Assembly: GCA_948099385.1 (NCBI GenBank)
Contig: CANUEZ040000193.1
Coordinates: 5,468,501-5,532,500, forward strand
Source: Fasciola hepatica
Lineage: Eukaryota; Platyhelminthes; Trematoda; Plagiorchiida; Fasciolidae
DNA length: 64,000 nucleotides
Direction: 5' to 3'
A program made the translations under genes and the position numbers. Below are positions 13,238-24,499 of the stretch, one piece after another. Every line of letters begins with the position of its first letter. Positions within the stretch are counted from its first letter, which is position 1. The notes under the pieces are model-generated. The model was given only the letters and a program-made list of their open reading frames with translations, was not told the DNA's origin and ran no database searches.

Positions 13238-13467
13238 AATCATAAATTCAGCTCGACTACAAATGCTCTGTCAAACCGAGGTACAATGGATATTGACGTG
13301 AATGTGAACAACAATCCGATGAACCATGATATGTTTGGCATTGAGCTAAGAGAACCGTAAGTTGTATGGTTGAAAAGATGCACATGGCTTATCACTCTTG
13401 CAGTGAGGTTCCCGGACATGTCTCAAAACCTAAAATCACCTCCGATCAGCCAAACCAATTTTCGTGA
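13238..13467 (+). CDS. Two-exon 3' gene end with a 47-bp intron
   Basis: Exon 13238-13356 follows the acceptor TTCTTTTATAG and is open for its whole 119 nt, including MDIDVNVNNNPMNHDMFG. It ends at the donor GTAAGT (13357). The 47-bp intron closes with CACTCTTGCAG (13403). The next exon keeps the phase and reads EVPGHVSKPKITSDQPNQ before TGA at 13465-13467. Two strong splice sites, a preserved phase and an immediate in-frame stop make this one of the better gene models here. The peptide is hydrophilic and rich in Asn, and its family is not recognised. No canonical AATAAA lies close downstream. Confidence 0.45.
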
Positions 13468-15780
13468 ACTTTCTTAACGTGGCTACCGCATTTCGTTTTT
13501 CAATAACGAATTGAAGAATCCTCAGCTTGATCAATGCAGATTACCGCGGATAAAAAACCTCTCGATTATCAATCCCTTTTGTTTTTCCCTACCCCAGGTA
13601 AACCTACTTGTCACTCTTATATGATGACTCTTTTACCGGATCTCAAACAGAAAATGAAAATACTGTTATATTCATCACTACGGGCTCACTGACAGCCCTG
13701 GTTCGCCGATATTCCTTGCAGTGTTATTCTGTTTTGAAGTCACGGAAACCCTGCGGACCAAACCGGACTACCGTTTCTTAGTTCTTCATTGAGACAGATT
13801 TATATTTATTCGGTACTATTCAGATCCAGAACTGATGGAACTTAAACAGGTTTCCTTTAAATATCGTCCCTGACTCAATGATTTCCGTCCGGAATGTTTT
13901 ATTCAGCTGGAACTGAATGGAAGTTGATTTCCGGTTAAATCCGGTGATTAACATCTGGTTCGAACGACACAGTCATTATTTACTGGAAAAAATATTTCTC
14001 TATCTATGGCTTCCTAACTTACGGTAACATCGATGGGTCAAATTACAAATACTGAGCGTTTTTGACTGAAAATTCATATGAAATACAGTGGAATATTTTA
14101 TTTTTAAAATAGCATAACATGCAATGTAGTTGAGACAAATGCACTTGGCGGTTCCACAAAACAGTTCGTACTTTCCATTACCCATGGAATCCAGCAGGAC
14201 GTGTAGATTGTCCCTTTGACATTCATGAATCATAATGTTTATCGCCAATTACTGTTCTGGATGGGGTTGGCACTTATGACAAGTATAGTAGGAAAAGCGA
14301 TTCTGCTTCGTAAAACGATGTAGTTCAATGTGCATTCCTAGGATAATCCATGAGACTAGTTTTGCATTCACTTGCGGTAATCTGACCCTGTTAGCCGAAA
14401 TGCAATAGTTCATTTGAAAAGGAAGCTACTTGGTAAGCGTGAGGTTACATGTCCCAATTTGGTTCGCCCGGGGAGCATTCAGATGCATATTTTGAGGCCT
14501 ACGTTGAATTGTCCGAATTCCTCGGAATAAAAGCAGAGGACAAGCGCTCTTAAGAACGAATGAATTTATTTCGAAGTGAGTGCAGCTTTGATGATGTATG
14601 GTTCATAATTAGATGACTTCGCGAGAGAAGATGGTAGTGTTTCAACGAAAACAATTTGTGCCCTTAAAGGATGAGCTGCATTTCACCACGAATCACACTG
14701 CAGACAAATGGTTTTTTGTAAATATATGATAGTCAAAAATTATCAGAAACAAAACCAAGGATCATTACAAATCATCACGGGCAAGTCATATCAAGAAACC
14801 GCTCTCTCAGCCAACACAATACATGTTTCCATTTCTTTATGGCAATGGCTGCAAAAAACCGCACCAATCTGGCATGCGTCGTCAAGTCCATGACCCGAAA
14901 AAAGGTCTGTCAATCAACTGGCTTATGTGTCGTCAGACAACGACGAGCAGAGGTCGACGACTGAACTTATGGTTTTGGAAGGTTGTATTCTTGTATTGTA
15001 CCTGACCAATATTGTGTCATTGAACACGAGCACACTTTAAAAGGCGTTCATTCGTTTGGTTATGTAACGGTCGCTTTGGTACCCTCGGTTAGTTTGCTCG
15101 ACACACAATGGAATAAATAAATTTTAATGGGCTAAATGAACAGCTAAATGACAGTAATGGTTGCTGCCACATGGATGTTCGATCGCAAATTATTTACCAC
15201 TGCTGAAACTAAGAGTTATTCTATCGCTGTTTTATGTAGAAATACATAAATCTATCCGGAGGAAGCATAGCATTCATCGAACTAGTACAGTTCTCTATGG
15301 TGTTCACAAATATGTTACTTTTAAATTGAATATTCCATTGAAATAGTGATAAACTGATACAACGTCATCTTACAATTGATTAACCGTATTAGAACAGGTA
15401 TCCTCGGTAGTATATAGTCCCATGTGGAATTCCGTTGTGAACACCCGTCCCTTCTACATCTGTTTACTTTGATAGTCTGCAGCATATATTTTTTCACACT
15501 GCATTCTCGCAACATAATAAAATATATTACCCATGTACTGACTACTAGATGAGCCAGGCTTAGAAAATCTGATGGTTTCACAAAAGATAAACGATCGTTG
15601 CTGTTTCTGATACATGGACAAGATCATCAAGGATTCACAATTTGTTTAATAATTTCTTATGTTTGCCAAGGACAAAATGTCCCATTTATTCACTTCCTGG
15701 TCATTACAGTTGGGTAAGCTGCGTGAAACATAACGAATTTAAACATCCTTCCGTGTGATTTGCTCAACTCAATAAATGAA
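13468..15780. other. No supportable gene
   Basis: Nothing beyond short frames of chance length. AATAAA occurs near 14525, and a B-box-like tract occurs just before this interval (near 13060). No repeat pair was found. Confidence 0.4.
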
Positions 15781-15824
15781 GTCATAATTTTAGAAAAGTT
15801 TAACAGAATCGAATTCCGGATCGA

Positions 15825-16200
15825 ATGGAGGTGATAGAATGCTCAAATACCATAAGGGTTAGTAAAGCGGAATCTGAAGAAAACGCCAGCAATATGAACC
15901 AGCCATCGAAGAAGAGAGTGAATTTTCACGGTCGATAGAAAAATATTACGTCTTTTGTCGCAAGAGAAATGAGCTATCATGAAGGTATTCCGAACATGGC
16001 GTGTAACAGTATCAACCAGAATGTCTCGCAGGCCATCGGATGGAATGGGGGCCCCCTTATATTGCTACCGCACTACAACGAATAGGCAACGGTGGCAAAT
16101 TCGTGTTCCACTCCAGGAACGTACCAGGATGTCAAAACAGACAGCACAGAGTTTTGTTCGGACGGTAAAGGGTGCAGTTGTCTACACATACACCATTAAG
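15825..16200 (+). pseudogene. Coding remnant, possibly of a coronin-type beta-propeller
   Basis: One frame carries three coding-like stretches separated by stops: an ATG peptide of 37 codons ending near PSKKRVNFHGR, then MSYHEGIPNMACNSINQNVS followed by QAIGWNGGPLILLPHYNE, and after a TAG, STPGTYQDVKTDSTEF. The spacing of C-N...AIGW-GGPLILLPH and the later G-x-V-x-D-x-F weakly resembles the first blade of coronin propellers. The resemblance is by eye only. KKRVNF also fits a PP1-docking RVxF motif. With at least two in-frame stops it is a remnant at best. Confidence 0.22.
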
Positions 16201-16879
16201 TACTGCAATGCTGTCCATTCGAATTTAGAAGAGAGTTTTGCTTCAAAACTAAAAATAGCCTAGTCCTGAAGCCGAACGTTTTGAGATTTGCGTCCACCAA
16301 AATGATTTAGCGTCATAGGGGTTGAATTGAAACCAGCGGAATATATTGTGCTCAGTCTGACTGAACTGTGATTATTTTTATTCCTCAATCAGAGAAGGGT
16401 TCTATACTCCACGGACAATAAGTTATATTCACTCCTATTGTGCCCACTTTGAAACCCATTTCTGTTTGTACTTATGATGATGTTGATGACTGTCTCAGAA
16501 AGTAAAGAATTCCACGATCGAAGATGACACCGTAGCAGTTTCGAAAATATGTCAACCGTGTGCCGCTGAACAAGATAAGTCCCGAATTTCACTCAGGCTG
16601 TGGCATACGTGTTTTGTCTACCACCCTGTCCGAACATTTAGTGAGTGAATTCACTGAAGGTTTGATCCTTTTATCCTCAGCTGATTTCCCCACTGATTCA
16701 GGTGCATCCAGTTTCAATTGATTTATTGCTAATAAATAGGTGACCACAAACAAATACTCACGCATACTAAAATATGCTTGGCAATCGCGAAAATTTGAAA
16801 TATATATTCGCTGAGAATAAGACTTAAATCAGTGTTCTTGAGTGACTTAAACGATATCATACAACTTTATTCTTTCCAG

Positions 16880-16941
16880 AGAGGCTAGTCAAATGGCTAG
16901 CTACACAATGGGTGATGGATTCGTATGTGCAACCTGTGATG
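16880..16941 (+). CDS. Candidate small exon
   Basis: The acceptor TTATTCTTTCCAG (ending 16879) is strong and the donor GTGCGT (16942) acceptable. Between them a frame reads MASYTMGDGFVCATCD, with a CxxC pair. It lies upstream of the 17.1-17.9 kb patches and may belong to the same decayed gene. Confidence 0.28.
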
Positions 16942-17116
16942 GTGCGTAAAATAAAAAGGTTAGTCACCATCACCATGATCGAATGTAAGCGAATGAGACT
17001 TTTAAATGTACTGATAAGTGAAGATCGATCAAATGTTCATTACTGTGTTTCAACGTTGTGTTCTGACCATTGTTTGGGTTTATTCAACTCAAAAACGTTG
17101 TACTGTTTCCAATCAG

Positions 17117-17400
17117 AGGCTCTTATTCCGTCATAGCTGTGCCCCGCTGGTCGCCGAAACAATATGGTTTTGCCGTATTTTAAGGCAGCTATCCATTTCA
17201 AACAAGATGACTGGAGTATTCGTCCTTACCCTTCGCCACCATCTGCTGGTTATGGTACATATGAAGTTAGTTGGTTCTGCGGTAATGCTGTATACGAGCA
17301 CAACATTTGTTTACCGGACAGCCGTGTGAACCAAATACAACAATGCACAGTTTGTTCTTATTTTTTCTCGCCAACTAATACCTGTGTATCAGAAGTGTAA
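17117..17400 (+). pseudogene. Coding patch with a one-base frameshift
   Basis: After the acceptor TGTTTCCAATCAG a frame reads GSYSVIAVPRWSPKQYGFAVF and hits TAA at 17181. Removing one T from the TTTT run at 17178-17181 would continue smoothly into the frame running to 17400 (KAAIHFKQDDWSI ... WFCGNAVYEHN ... CTVCSYFFSPTNTC). The continuity suggests either a pseudogene or a consensus error in the homopolymer. The product looks extracellular (Cys- and aromatic-rich). The SYSV..VP...YGFAVF segment loosely fits the ML-like pattern noted elsewhere. Confidence 0.35.
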
Positions 17401-17612
17401 CCGTGGAAATTGTTGCGGTGAAGGTAATCCAATAATATAGATGATTTGTTCGATTTGCACAAACGGAATGTGAGAAATGTGATCGTGTTCACCAGTTGGT
17501 GCAGCTGTAGGTCAGCTGGTGGCTTCCGTTCAGTTTCCAATAGAAAGGAAACCATTGTTATCGAAGGCTAGTAATGCAGTATCTTAGGATGGATTTGATT
17601 TGACACAAGGGA

Positions 17613-17962
17613 GTGTTGTCGTGTGGCTGCTCCCAGTCACGCGTCATTCAAGTTGAACATATGACTACCTCAATAGTCTGTCTGGTAACGAATTTTTATG
17701 ATGCGATCTTGCCTAGTAAGTATGTCGTTTATTGGAATCACCTTTTTTTCGTAAGTCAGAAAAATCAATCATGCCAAATAATGAGGCTTATTTGTATCCG
17801 ATTGGTCTAGTCCACTTGAAGGTAGTCGTAATCCGGTCGGAGAATGCCGTTCTTTATCTCGTTCCGTTCAGTCTTTATGACGTTATCACTCCAACAATTG
17901 TAACATTACTGGCAATACTTATTTCTTTCGCGCGATCAACTACTCCGTTATTCAAAAGGTAG
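17613..17962 (+). CDS. Two-exon 3' gene end encoding a membrane-anchored C-terminus
   Basis: The first exon frame includes CGCSQSRVIQVEH and MTTSIVCLVTNFYDAILP, ending at the donor GTAAGT (17717-17722). A short intron of about 44 bp ends at GTAAGTCAG (about 17760). The phase is kept into a frame reading MPNNEAYLYPIGLVHLKVV, then a hydrophobic segment VITPTIVTLLAILISFA, a short basic tail and a stop (17960-17962). AATAAA lies at 18176-18181. This resembles the tail of a single-pass or GPI-like surface protein. Its upstream exons may be the 16.88-17.40 kb patches. The family is not recognised. The splice sites, phase and membrane segment make it reasonably credible. Confidence 0.42.
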
Positions 17963-18181
17963 TATGCAAAGGCCGTCGCAGGTTGAATTTCGAATGATAA
18001 AGTGTTGTTGTGAAACCGAGTTCCGGACGATGGACTACATCGTACACACGAAATCTAGGATTTTACCTGTTTACGCTCCCTATTAAATACTTATCGGTAC
18101 TGTGTTGCTCAATTTTGTCCCGTGCTTGCGAACCAAAGGTCCTCAAGCTTCAGTTGATAGTTAGCGTTCAAAATCAATAAA

Positions 18182-19209
18182 AGTGCGATTTTCTCCGTGT
18201 CTCTTATCATCAACGTATTTAAAATGTGTCGTTATTGAAATAGTTTTTTTAATATTACTCGTTAAATTATCAAACTCAATAAAAGAGTAATTCTAGCCAA
18301 ACTCAGTGATCCGCACTGTCCCACACTATTTTTTTGGAATCATTTGAGAAGAGTGATTTTTATCAACATTTGCTCAAAAACGCTTGTCGATACAGGTGAA
18401 AAACCAACTCGAAAAAACACAGATAATGAATACACAACATAACCAGCATCCACAATGAGTGAAATAAATTAATCTAGTTTGCACAATAACAAATATACGA
18501 ATATGACATCCGCATCGGATCGCACCTTATATCATGTTTTCGTATGATCCATCACTAAACCCACGTGAACTTTTTCTAGCTGGGTCGGGATTTCTCAAAA
18601 CGGACAATGCTTTGTTAGCAACAATTCCAGCAAGCGAGAAATATCAGGTGCTAGATAAAACTGTACCTCATGGAAAATGTGCATCACAATCCACCACATT
18701 GATATGAATCAATTTTTCCCGTTCTTGTAATTATCGATTGTAAAGTAACCTTAATTTTTGTGTTCCTTAGGTTTGAATGGCTGCATCAAATAAGTGGTGC
18801 CGAAGCGGATGTCATCTCAACAGTAATCCTACCGGTGTTAGCATAGTTTGATTTAGAGGAGGTACTGACCTCTCACAACGCTAACGTTTTGCTTTAACAT
18901 TGATTGTCTTTTCGGTAAACAGAAAGAAACACGGGAGAAATGGCTGGACTGTCAGTTCTTAAAATTTCGATGAGGAAGTACCATGGTTTGTTTGTGTACT
19001 CACGCACAATGTATACCCCTGTTTATTACTGAAACGAGAGCATAATCAGATTTACACCTCAGCTATCGTTGATCAAATCACTTCATTGAGTAATTGCTTT
19101 CTAATCGGACGTTGTAGCTCCTGCAGATTTTCGGTGAAGAAACTCAAACGGAAAACTGCCCATCAGACTTAGTGCAATAACAAAAATTTTCCTAAAATAG
19201 CAACTGCTG

Positions 19210-19211
<2 letters not shown>
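18182..19211. other. No supportable gene
   Basis: AT-rich sequence with only short open frames, no repeats recognised and no splice-supported exon. Confidence 0.4.

Positions 19212-19258
<47 letters not shown>
19212..19258. repeat. (TA)n microsatellite
   Basis: An uninterrupted TA tract of about 47 bp. Confidence 0.95.
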
Positions 19259-19259
<1 letters not shown>

Positions 19260-19261
19260 GA

Positions 19262-19352
19262 TCATTTCTATTGCTTACTTGAAGTGATAGCTGAATTGAT
19301 TGGCTTCAGTGCATCACATTTCGATCATGGAGTGCAATTCGTCAATCCGGAG
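19262..19352 (+). CDS. Candidate internal exon with strong donor
   Basis: An open frame ends exactly at CCGGAG|GTAAGT (donor from 19353). The frame reads EVIAELIGFSASHFDHGVQF then VNPE. A possible internal acceptor, TTGGCTTCAG (ending 19309), would give a 43-nt exon that is open in all three frames. The TA array lies directly upstream. Protein family unknown. Confidence 0.3.
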
Positions 19353-20062
19353 GTAAGTGAAATACCAATAAATTATAGTTACATGCCCTCATAAACATCA
19401 CCATCAGCTGAACTTATCTGTCGAGCACCATAAAATTATACTCATTGAACTGGCATGTTCAGCGCCACTGCCCCCTCACATAAACTTTGCAAAATCATGT
19501 GGCCCATCTAGAAACGATTACCACATCATTATATACTCTTTGAATTTACTGAAAATATACGATGATAGTTACTAATTGGTCATATAAATGTTCATGAACC
19601 TTTCTAATTGTAGTCAGCATATTCATCTGGAAATGAAAAAAGGAACGCAAATGGAGATTCCTCACTACACCAAGCGACATCCGAAATTATTTTCTCACAG
19701 TTCTCAAAGTCATAATAAAAAGCCATGCACTCCGTGTGAGAAACCTCGTTACATTCAATCAAAAGGGACTGCTTCTCTTGAATGTTTTCCCACAAAGTGT
19801 ACTTCTGATCGGTTAGTCAAACCTGATTAGGGAAAAATAAATGACACCACTAAATCTACGTTTGTGTTTTACCACGTATAATATCTGCCAAGCCAGAAAA
19901 CCTCTGCTTTATAAAAGTGTTATGAAGCTCCACAGGAGAGCAATGCGGAATTGGTGTGGGAAGAAGTCGAAACAATAGGTTTATGGGATTGTGCGAAATT
20001 TCTGTGCTTTTTTGTTTTTTTCGGACGTGTAACTAAAAAAACAAATTAAACCGAAAACTAGG

Positions 20063-20242
20063 GTGAGCTGGGATGGATTTATTGATATTCTCCACCGCAT
20101 CATTGGAACAACAGCTTTTGGTCTACTGATATATGAAACTTTTAGACCTGTTTTACATCGGAACACATTCATTTCTAGAAAAATCTTGTTTGTATACATG
20201 CATATGCGTATTTATCTGGCGTCCCCCCAGTCAGAATGCAGA
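20063..20242 (+). CDS. Coding-like patch, possible exon
   Basis: The frame includes WDGFIDILHRIIG, TTAFGLLIYETFRPV and later basic residues. The TTAFGLLIYE...P part loosely parallels LIASWIIQEYASPF in exon 2 of the 33.4 kb gene. No convincing splice sites were seen, and chance is likely. Confidence 0.15.
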
Positions 20243-20751
20243 TAGCACCAAAATCCAAATGTTATCCCAGTTTTTGCCACGGGCGTCTTGACAGCGCATT
20301 TCGATGGAATATTGATGAAAAACATAAGCGAAAATTTCCCTAAAGACGCGGGTTGAACTTCAGTGTGGTTGTTATTTGCCAATCCGTGGTTCACATTTCT
20401 AGGGCGGTGGAATCACTTTGAACGTTAGATTTTGATGAAGAGTCATTGGAAAATGAAATTTTCTCTAGATATATTCTCACTGCTCCAAATAAGGTTCTTC
20501 TGTTGATGCGTATATTGCACCATTCACCAAGAAGAGCCCACCCATGCTACGATCGATCCACTCATCATAATCAATGGACGTTATTGACCGCGTGTGTGCC
20601 GTACTCTTATTTTTTATGGAAGTCCTCAGAATTCTAACTTGCAAGCTTCATTTCAGTTCATCCTGGCACATACTCATCGCCTCTGACCAGAGTTGATCGC
20701 CGAAAACAAAACAAACGTATTCGCCTTATGCGGACTTTCATAATTCGGACG

Positions 20752-20756
<5 letters not shown>

Positions 20757-20788
<32 letters not shown>
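20757..20788. repeat. (TA)n microsatellite
   Basis: About 16 TA units. Confidence 0.93.
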
Positions 20789-20793
<5 letters not shown>

Positions 20794-22150
20794 AATTTCT
20801 CGGAGGATAAATTCAAAAAACACAAAAAGATATACGATGCCAGACTGATTAAAACATGTGAATCATGGAGTGAAAGAAAGAGTGAGTAAAACTATTGTAA
20901 CATGTGGAATAATGCATACCATCAATTTGTCCCGTGTGGCTTTTGTCCTGACTTTGTAATCGTTTTGGTTTTCGAGCAAATAACATTGGATTTATGTTTG
21001 AAGAGTGTAATTAAATGCCTTTTGTTCCTGCTAGAATGCTTGCTTGTCAATATAACCTTCCAAAATTGAACCTACTCTTACGCGGTATGTTATGACGATC
21101 ACATTTTTCAAGCACATCGTCGAAATGCTTTCCTAATTCCAAGAAACGTAAGTGGTATCGCTTCGACTGCGTGTTATTTACCGCTGGTTTAAATAGACGG
21201 ATGCAAATATCAAAACGTGTGGAAGCGTACACCACCTGTAATTGATTCGAATGACCTCATTCAAATCATTGCATTTATTGCCCTCCTCAGTGCTAATTGG
21301 ATAAATCACTTGGCATAGTGTGGCGCATACAATTTACCAATATTTATAAGGAGCCAGTTTTTTTCTGCCCAAATTGAACCACGCATTTTGTTTAATTTTT
21401 AAAAACCGTTTAGTATTGTGTTTGCCACAGATATCCCATAGTTTTCAGCTAATTTACCCGGAAAACTCATGTATGCACCAAGCACAGATAAATAATGGAA
21501 CAATTATGAAAAACACATTCGCTGAAAGATATAATGAAAAGCAAACGACCAAGCAGCAAGCAAAATAGAAACATTTCCCCTTAAATAAAATAATAATGAG
21601 AACAAAACTCCGATAACTCTTCCGGAACAAAACGAATAATCACAATCAGTTATTCGCCTGTAGATTATCAGCGATAATGCATCACACTTTCTTCTCCACA
21701 GTTCCAAAAAATGAGCCACATTCAGATAACCTTACAGATAACTGCAGATTTTACATCCAGTGAATGATACCGTAACGTACCTTTTGCTACATTTGGATGT
21801 TTGTTTTATTGTGCGCACTTTGCTCATGGAAATAATAGAAAATGTTTGCCAGGATCGAGGTTTGTAGTGTTTAACGGACGAAAATTACACGAATAGAACC
21901 CATGCCTGGCCAGCATCCATGAATGGAATATTTGCTAAATGGAACTATAGATTTACCTGATTCCGTATATTACGCCATTTTACAGGCGAGGGCAGGCCAT
22001 GCTTTTGTGTACCCCCTTTGTCATCAAATTGAAACCTCACGGAAAATGGTGATCGTGCATCGTAAACCAGAAACAAATCATATCCAGTGAAGCTGAATGG
22101 ACGTAATTATATATTCATGGCTGCCCATTGGCCTCAAATGAGGGTAGTAG

Positions 22151-22396
22151 ATGGTGCAGTATTTTTGCTGCCAAAGAAGCTATCACTCTAGAAGAGGTTC
22201 AATCAGTTTGGAAAATGTTATCCCATTAACCATCAGTGACCATAGTCTCCTTCTACCAGTTAATCATCTTGACCCAATGCCTCCCTTCTTGCAGCTTCAA
22301 TATACCTTGGTGATCTATGTCATGATTATGGCCCCTCAATGTGACGGGAGATGCATTTACTTTTACAGCCTCTCAGTAGACAGTTCTGTGGCATGA
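22151..22396 (+). CDS. Terminal exon conserved with 50.15 kb; secreted-protein family
   Basis: The frame of 81 codons ends in TGA at 22394-22396 and AATAAA follows at 22477-22482. Residues LLLPVNHLD and LQLQYTLVIY align without gaps with LLLPIHHLD and LQVQYTLVIR in the frame at 50152-50334. At DNA level 20 of 20 bases match (22296-22315 and 50246-50265) inside a more diverged block of about 150-190 bp. The reading frame is the same in both copies, as expected for a coding exon under constraint. The LP[VI]-x13-Y-[ST]-L-V arrangement recurs in the 35.2 kb exon and weakly fits the C-terminal strands of ML (NPC2-like) domains. The exon start is uncertain; ATGGTGCAG (ending near 22159) is a possible acceptor. 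Confidence 0.5.
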   Translation: MVQYFCCQRSYHSRRGSISLENVIPLTISDHSLLLPVNHLDPMPPFLQLQYTLVIYVMIMAPQCDGRCIYFYSLSVDSSVA

Positions 22397-22476
22397 TAAA
22401 ATAGTTTGCATAGAATATAACCCGGTCATGTTTTAAACAGTGTTGACGCTGTATGATTTATCGTATTGTGTTACCT

Positions 22477-22482
22477 AATAAA
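22477..22482 (+). terminator. Polyadenylation signal AATAAA
   Basis: Canonical hexamer 81 nt after the stop of the 22151-22396 frame. Confidence 0.4.
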
Positions 22483-22998
22483 TACGATAGAATGAATATT
22501 TAGGATATTTTCTCTCAAAATAATTAATAATAAGATAACGGGGAGCTAATGAGTTGCAATGATACGTTTGAAATATCACCTATTGTAATATAGCCCTAGA
22601 TAAGTTACATCAAATCATACGTCTTATTTATCGATTAGCAAACAATAACGTGGATAAAACTTGATTTGACCTAGTAAACCGTAGTATTATTTCGAACATA
22701 AATTGATCCTTAACCTGTTCGTTGCTTCATTTAGTTGTGGGCATTCTACAGTCCAGGTTCGCTGCATTCCTCTATCTCTGTAACAAAAATAAATGTGAGT
22801 GATATGATGTCCGGTTTGTGATGCGGTGAGAGTAAAACCCATATCGTGTTGTTTGTTTTTGTGGTCTGGTCCGCGATCCGCCTATAAAGGTTTGCTTTTG
22901 TGGAAATATTTCAGATCTTAATAGGTGATAAGCGAATACTTCTGCCGTGAGTGAGGTCCCGCTGGCGTTGATCGATTAGGTCGAGCCCGGTAGGTAAA

Positions 22999-23931
22999 TT
23001 GAGTGCTTTTCCTGGTATGATTCACATACCAATCTTTTATATATTACGCTTGTCCTGTATTGACTTAGGTCAGTACAAGAATCCACCTTTACGCATGCAG
23101 TCGCAGCACGTTTTGCCAGTCACATTCGCATGGTTTACAAGGAAACTAATTTTTTTATTTACTCCACCTTGTTGTATTCTGTTAGTTACATTGCTGATCT
23201 TGAGAGATGGCTGATCAGCAAAATACATATCACCTACATGGGATGGTTTTTGCGAAAATTCCAGTCAGAACTGGACACAAACCGACATTGGTAGATACAA
23301 GTTGTTGGTACCGATGCACTTATTGGTGAAACCATCACCGTTTCAGTATTCACTGAACCGTTATGATCATTCTCGTTCGTTGTAAAACAAATGCTGCAGA
23401 CAGTCTCGTGTGGACAATGACAAGAGCGCTTTCATTATACAGAATTCCTTCCGTACATATGCACAACCATCACTGGCACAATAGCAGCCATTTACGTCGT
23501 AGGTTTGCGAAACGTATATATTTCAGCAGTCCTGTCCAATTTGTGCAATTCACTGCGGGAATTATGGTTCTGCATTCAAAACTCCTGTATGGTGAACGAT
23601 TGAAAATCACTAGAACAACCGTTCGGCTACCTGAAATTCAACCAGGAACCAAAGAATTATTAATTTCCAAGCATTTGGTTATATGCTGTCCTTTTTGTCT
23701 TCAATAACGTCAGGTTGTATGCTTTTTTTTCTGCAAATGATCTTATCTGATGCGGATACATTTGGCAGTAGTCAGTCTGCGTTTCGTCGCTCAAAAACAC
23801 GGTGGGCACCAATGATTGCATCACCCACTAATCAATCCTTGAAAGGGTACTGTGTTTATCGAAGTACGGGTTGGAATTCTATCAGCACATGTCATAATGC
23901 ATCCTGGTCATCGTATCAGCAATGCGAATAG
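22999..23931 (+). pseudogene. Cluster of coding-like patches in shifting frames
   Basis: Consecutive + frames look protein-like but do not join. 22999-23214 ends in a hydrophobic run. An ATG frame at 23207-23329 reads MADQQNTYHLHGMVF and ends SCWYRCTYW. 23363-23707 is a 114-codon frame. In another frame, 23421-23603 reads FHYTEFLPYICTTITG then TIAAIYVV. 23683-23931 has Cys-rich GYCVYRSTGW. The FLPY-x-TGTIAAIYV segment loosely matches the ML-like last-exon pattern, but an in-frame stop lies just upstream. This is best read as a decayed gene of the same general type; chance frames cannot be excluded. Confidence 0.28.
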
Positions 23932-23937
23932 CAATAC

Positions 23938-24333
23938 TTATCTCCTGGAAGCAATGAATCTTTTCTCCACGTAGTTGAAAATCTTATTTTTAATTCCATC
24001 GCACTCAATCGATACACTGAGGGGCAATACATTATATGGGATATGCTGCTTGTTTGATTGATTGTCGCATGTTAAGGCCGAATCAGTTATTTCGACCGAT
24101 GGTTTCCGAGTTTCATTCAACCATCCCAAATCGCAATTACTTAATCTTGAGGAAAAAGCCGCAGCTGAAGTAACTCTCAACTTTATACGTAAAACTGAAT
24201 CGATACGTTTCAAAAAATGATTCAAGCTTTGATTGACAACTTGTATAACACGTTTCCGAATAGTCAGGCTTTGGTGTTTAATATGTAATATTTCGCTATG
24301 CCTTGAGTGGCAAGTGCTCACATTGGCCGTCAT
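23938..24333 (-). CDS. 131-codon frame on the minus strand, unknown
   Basis: A long minus-strand frame with basic, Ser/Asn-rich composition (RKRVIQVVNQSLNHFL, FSSRLSNCDLGWLNETRK). About one frame of this length is expected in the window by chance, and there is no splice or conservation support. Confidence 0.2.
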   Translation of the reverse strand: MTANVSTCHSRHSEILHIKHQSLTIRKRVIQVVNQSLNHFLKRIDSVLRIKLRVTSAAAFSSRLSNCDLGWLNETRKPSVEITDSALTCDNQSNKQHIPYNVLPLSVSIECDGIKNKIFNYVEKRFIASRR

Positions 24334-24499
24334 CGAATTACTCTCAACCTGAGCATGATGATCAAACGCTGTTCAGATGAACGTCGAGGCCTACTCAAAC
24401 ATACAATTTTGGTCTCACCCAGGGGTCATTTAACAACTGCAATCATTGTGCAGTGCATTTTCGGTCACAGACACGTGCGGATAATCTGAATTTCATTCA

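Noticed and set aside
23363..23707. 114-codon plus-strand frame as a single gene
   Set aside because: A competing frame in the same interval also looks coding and fits the family pattern better; neither has clean splice sites.
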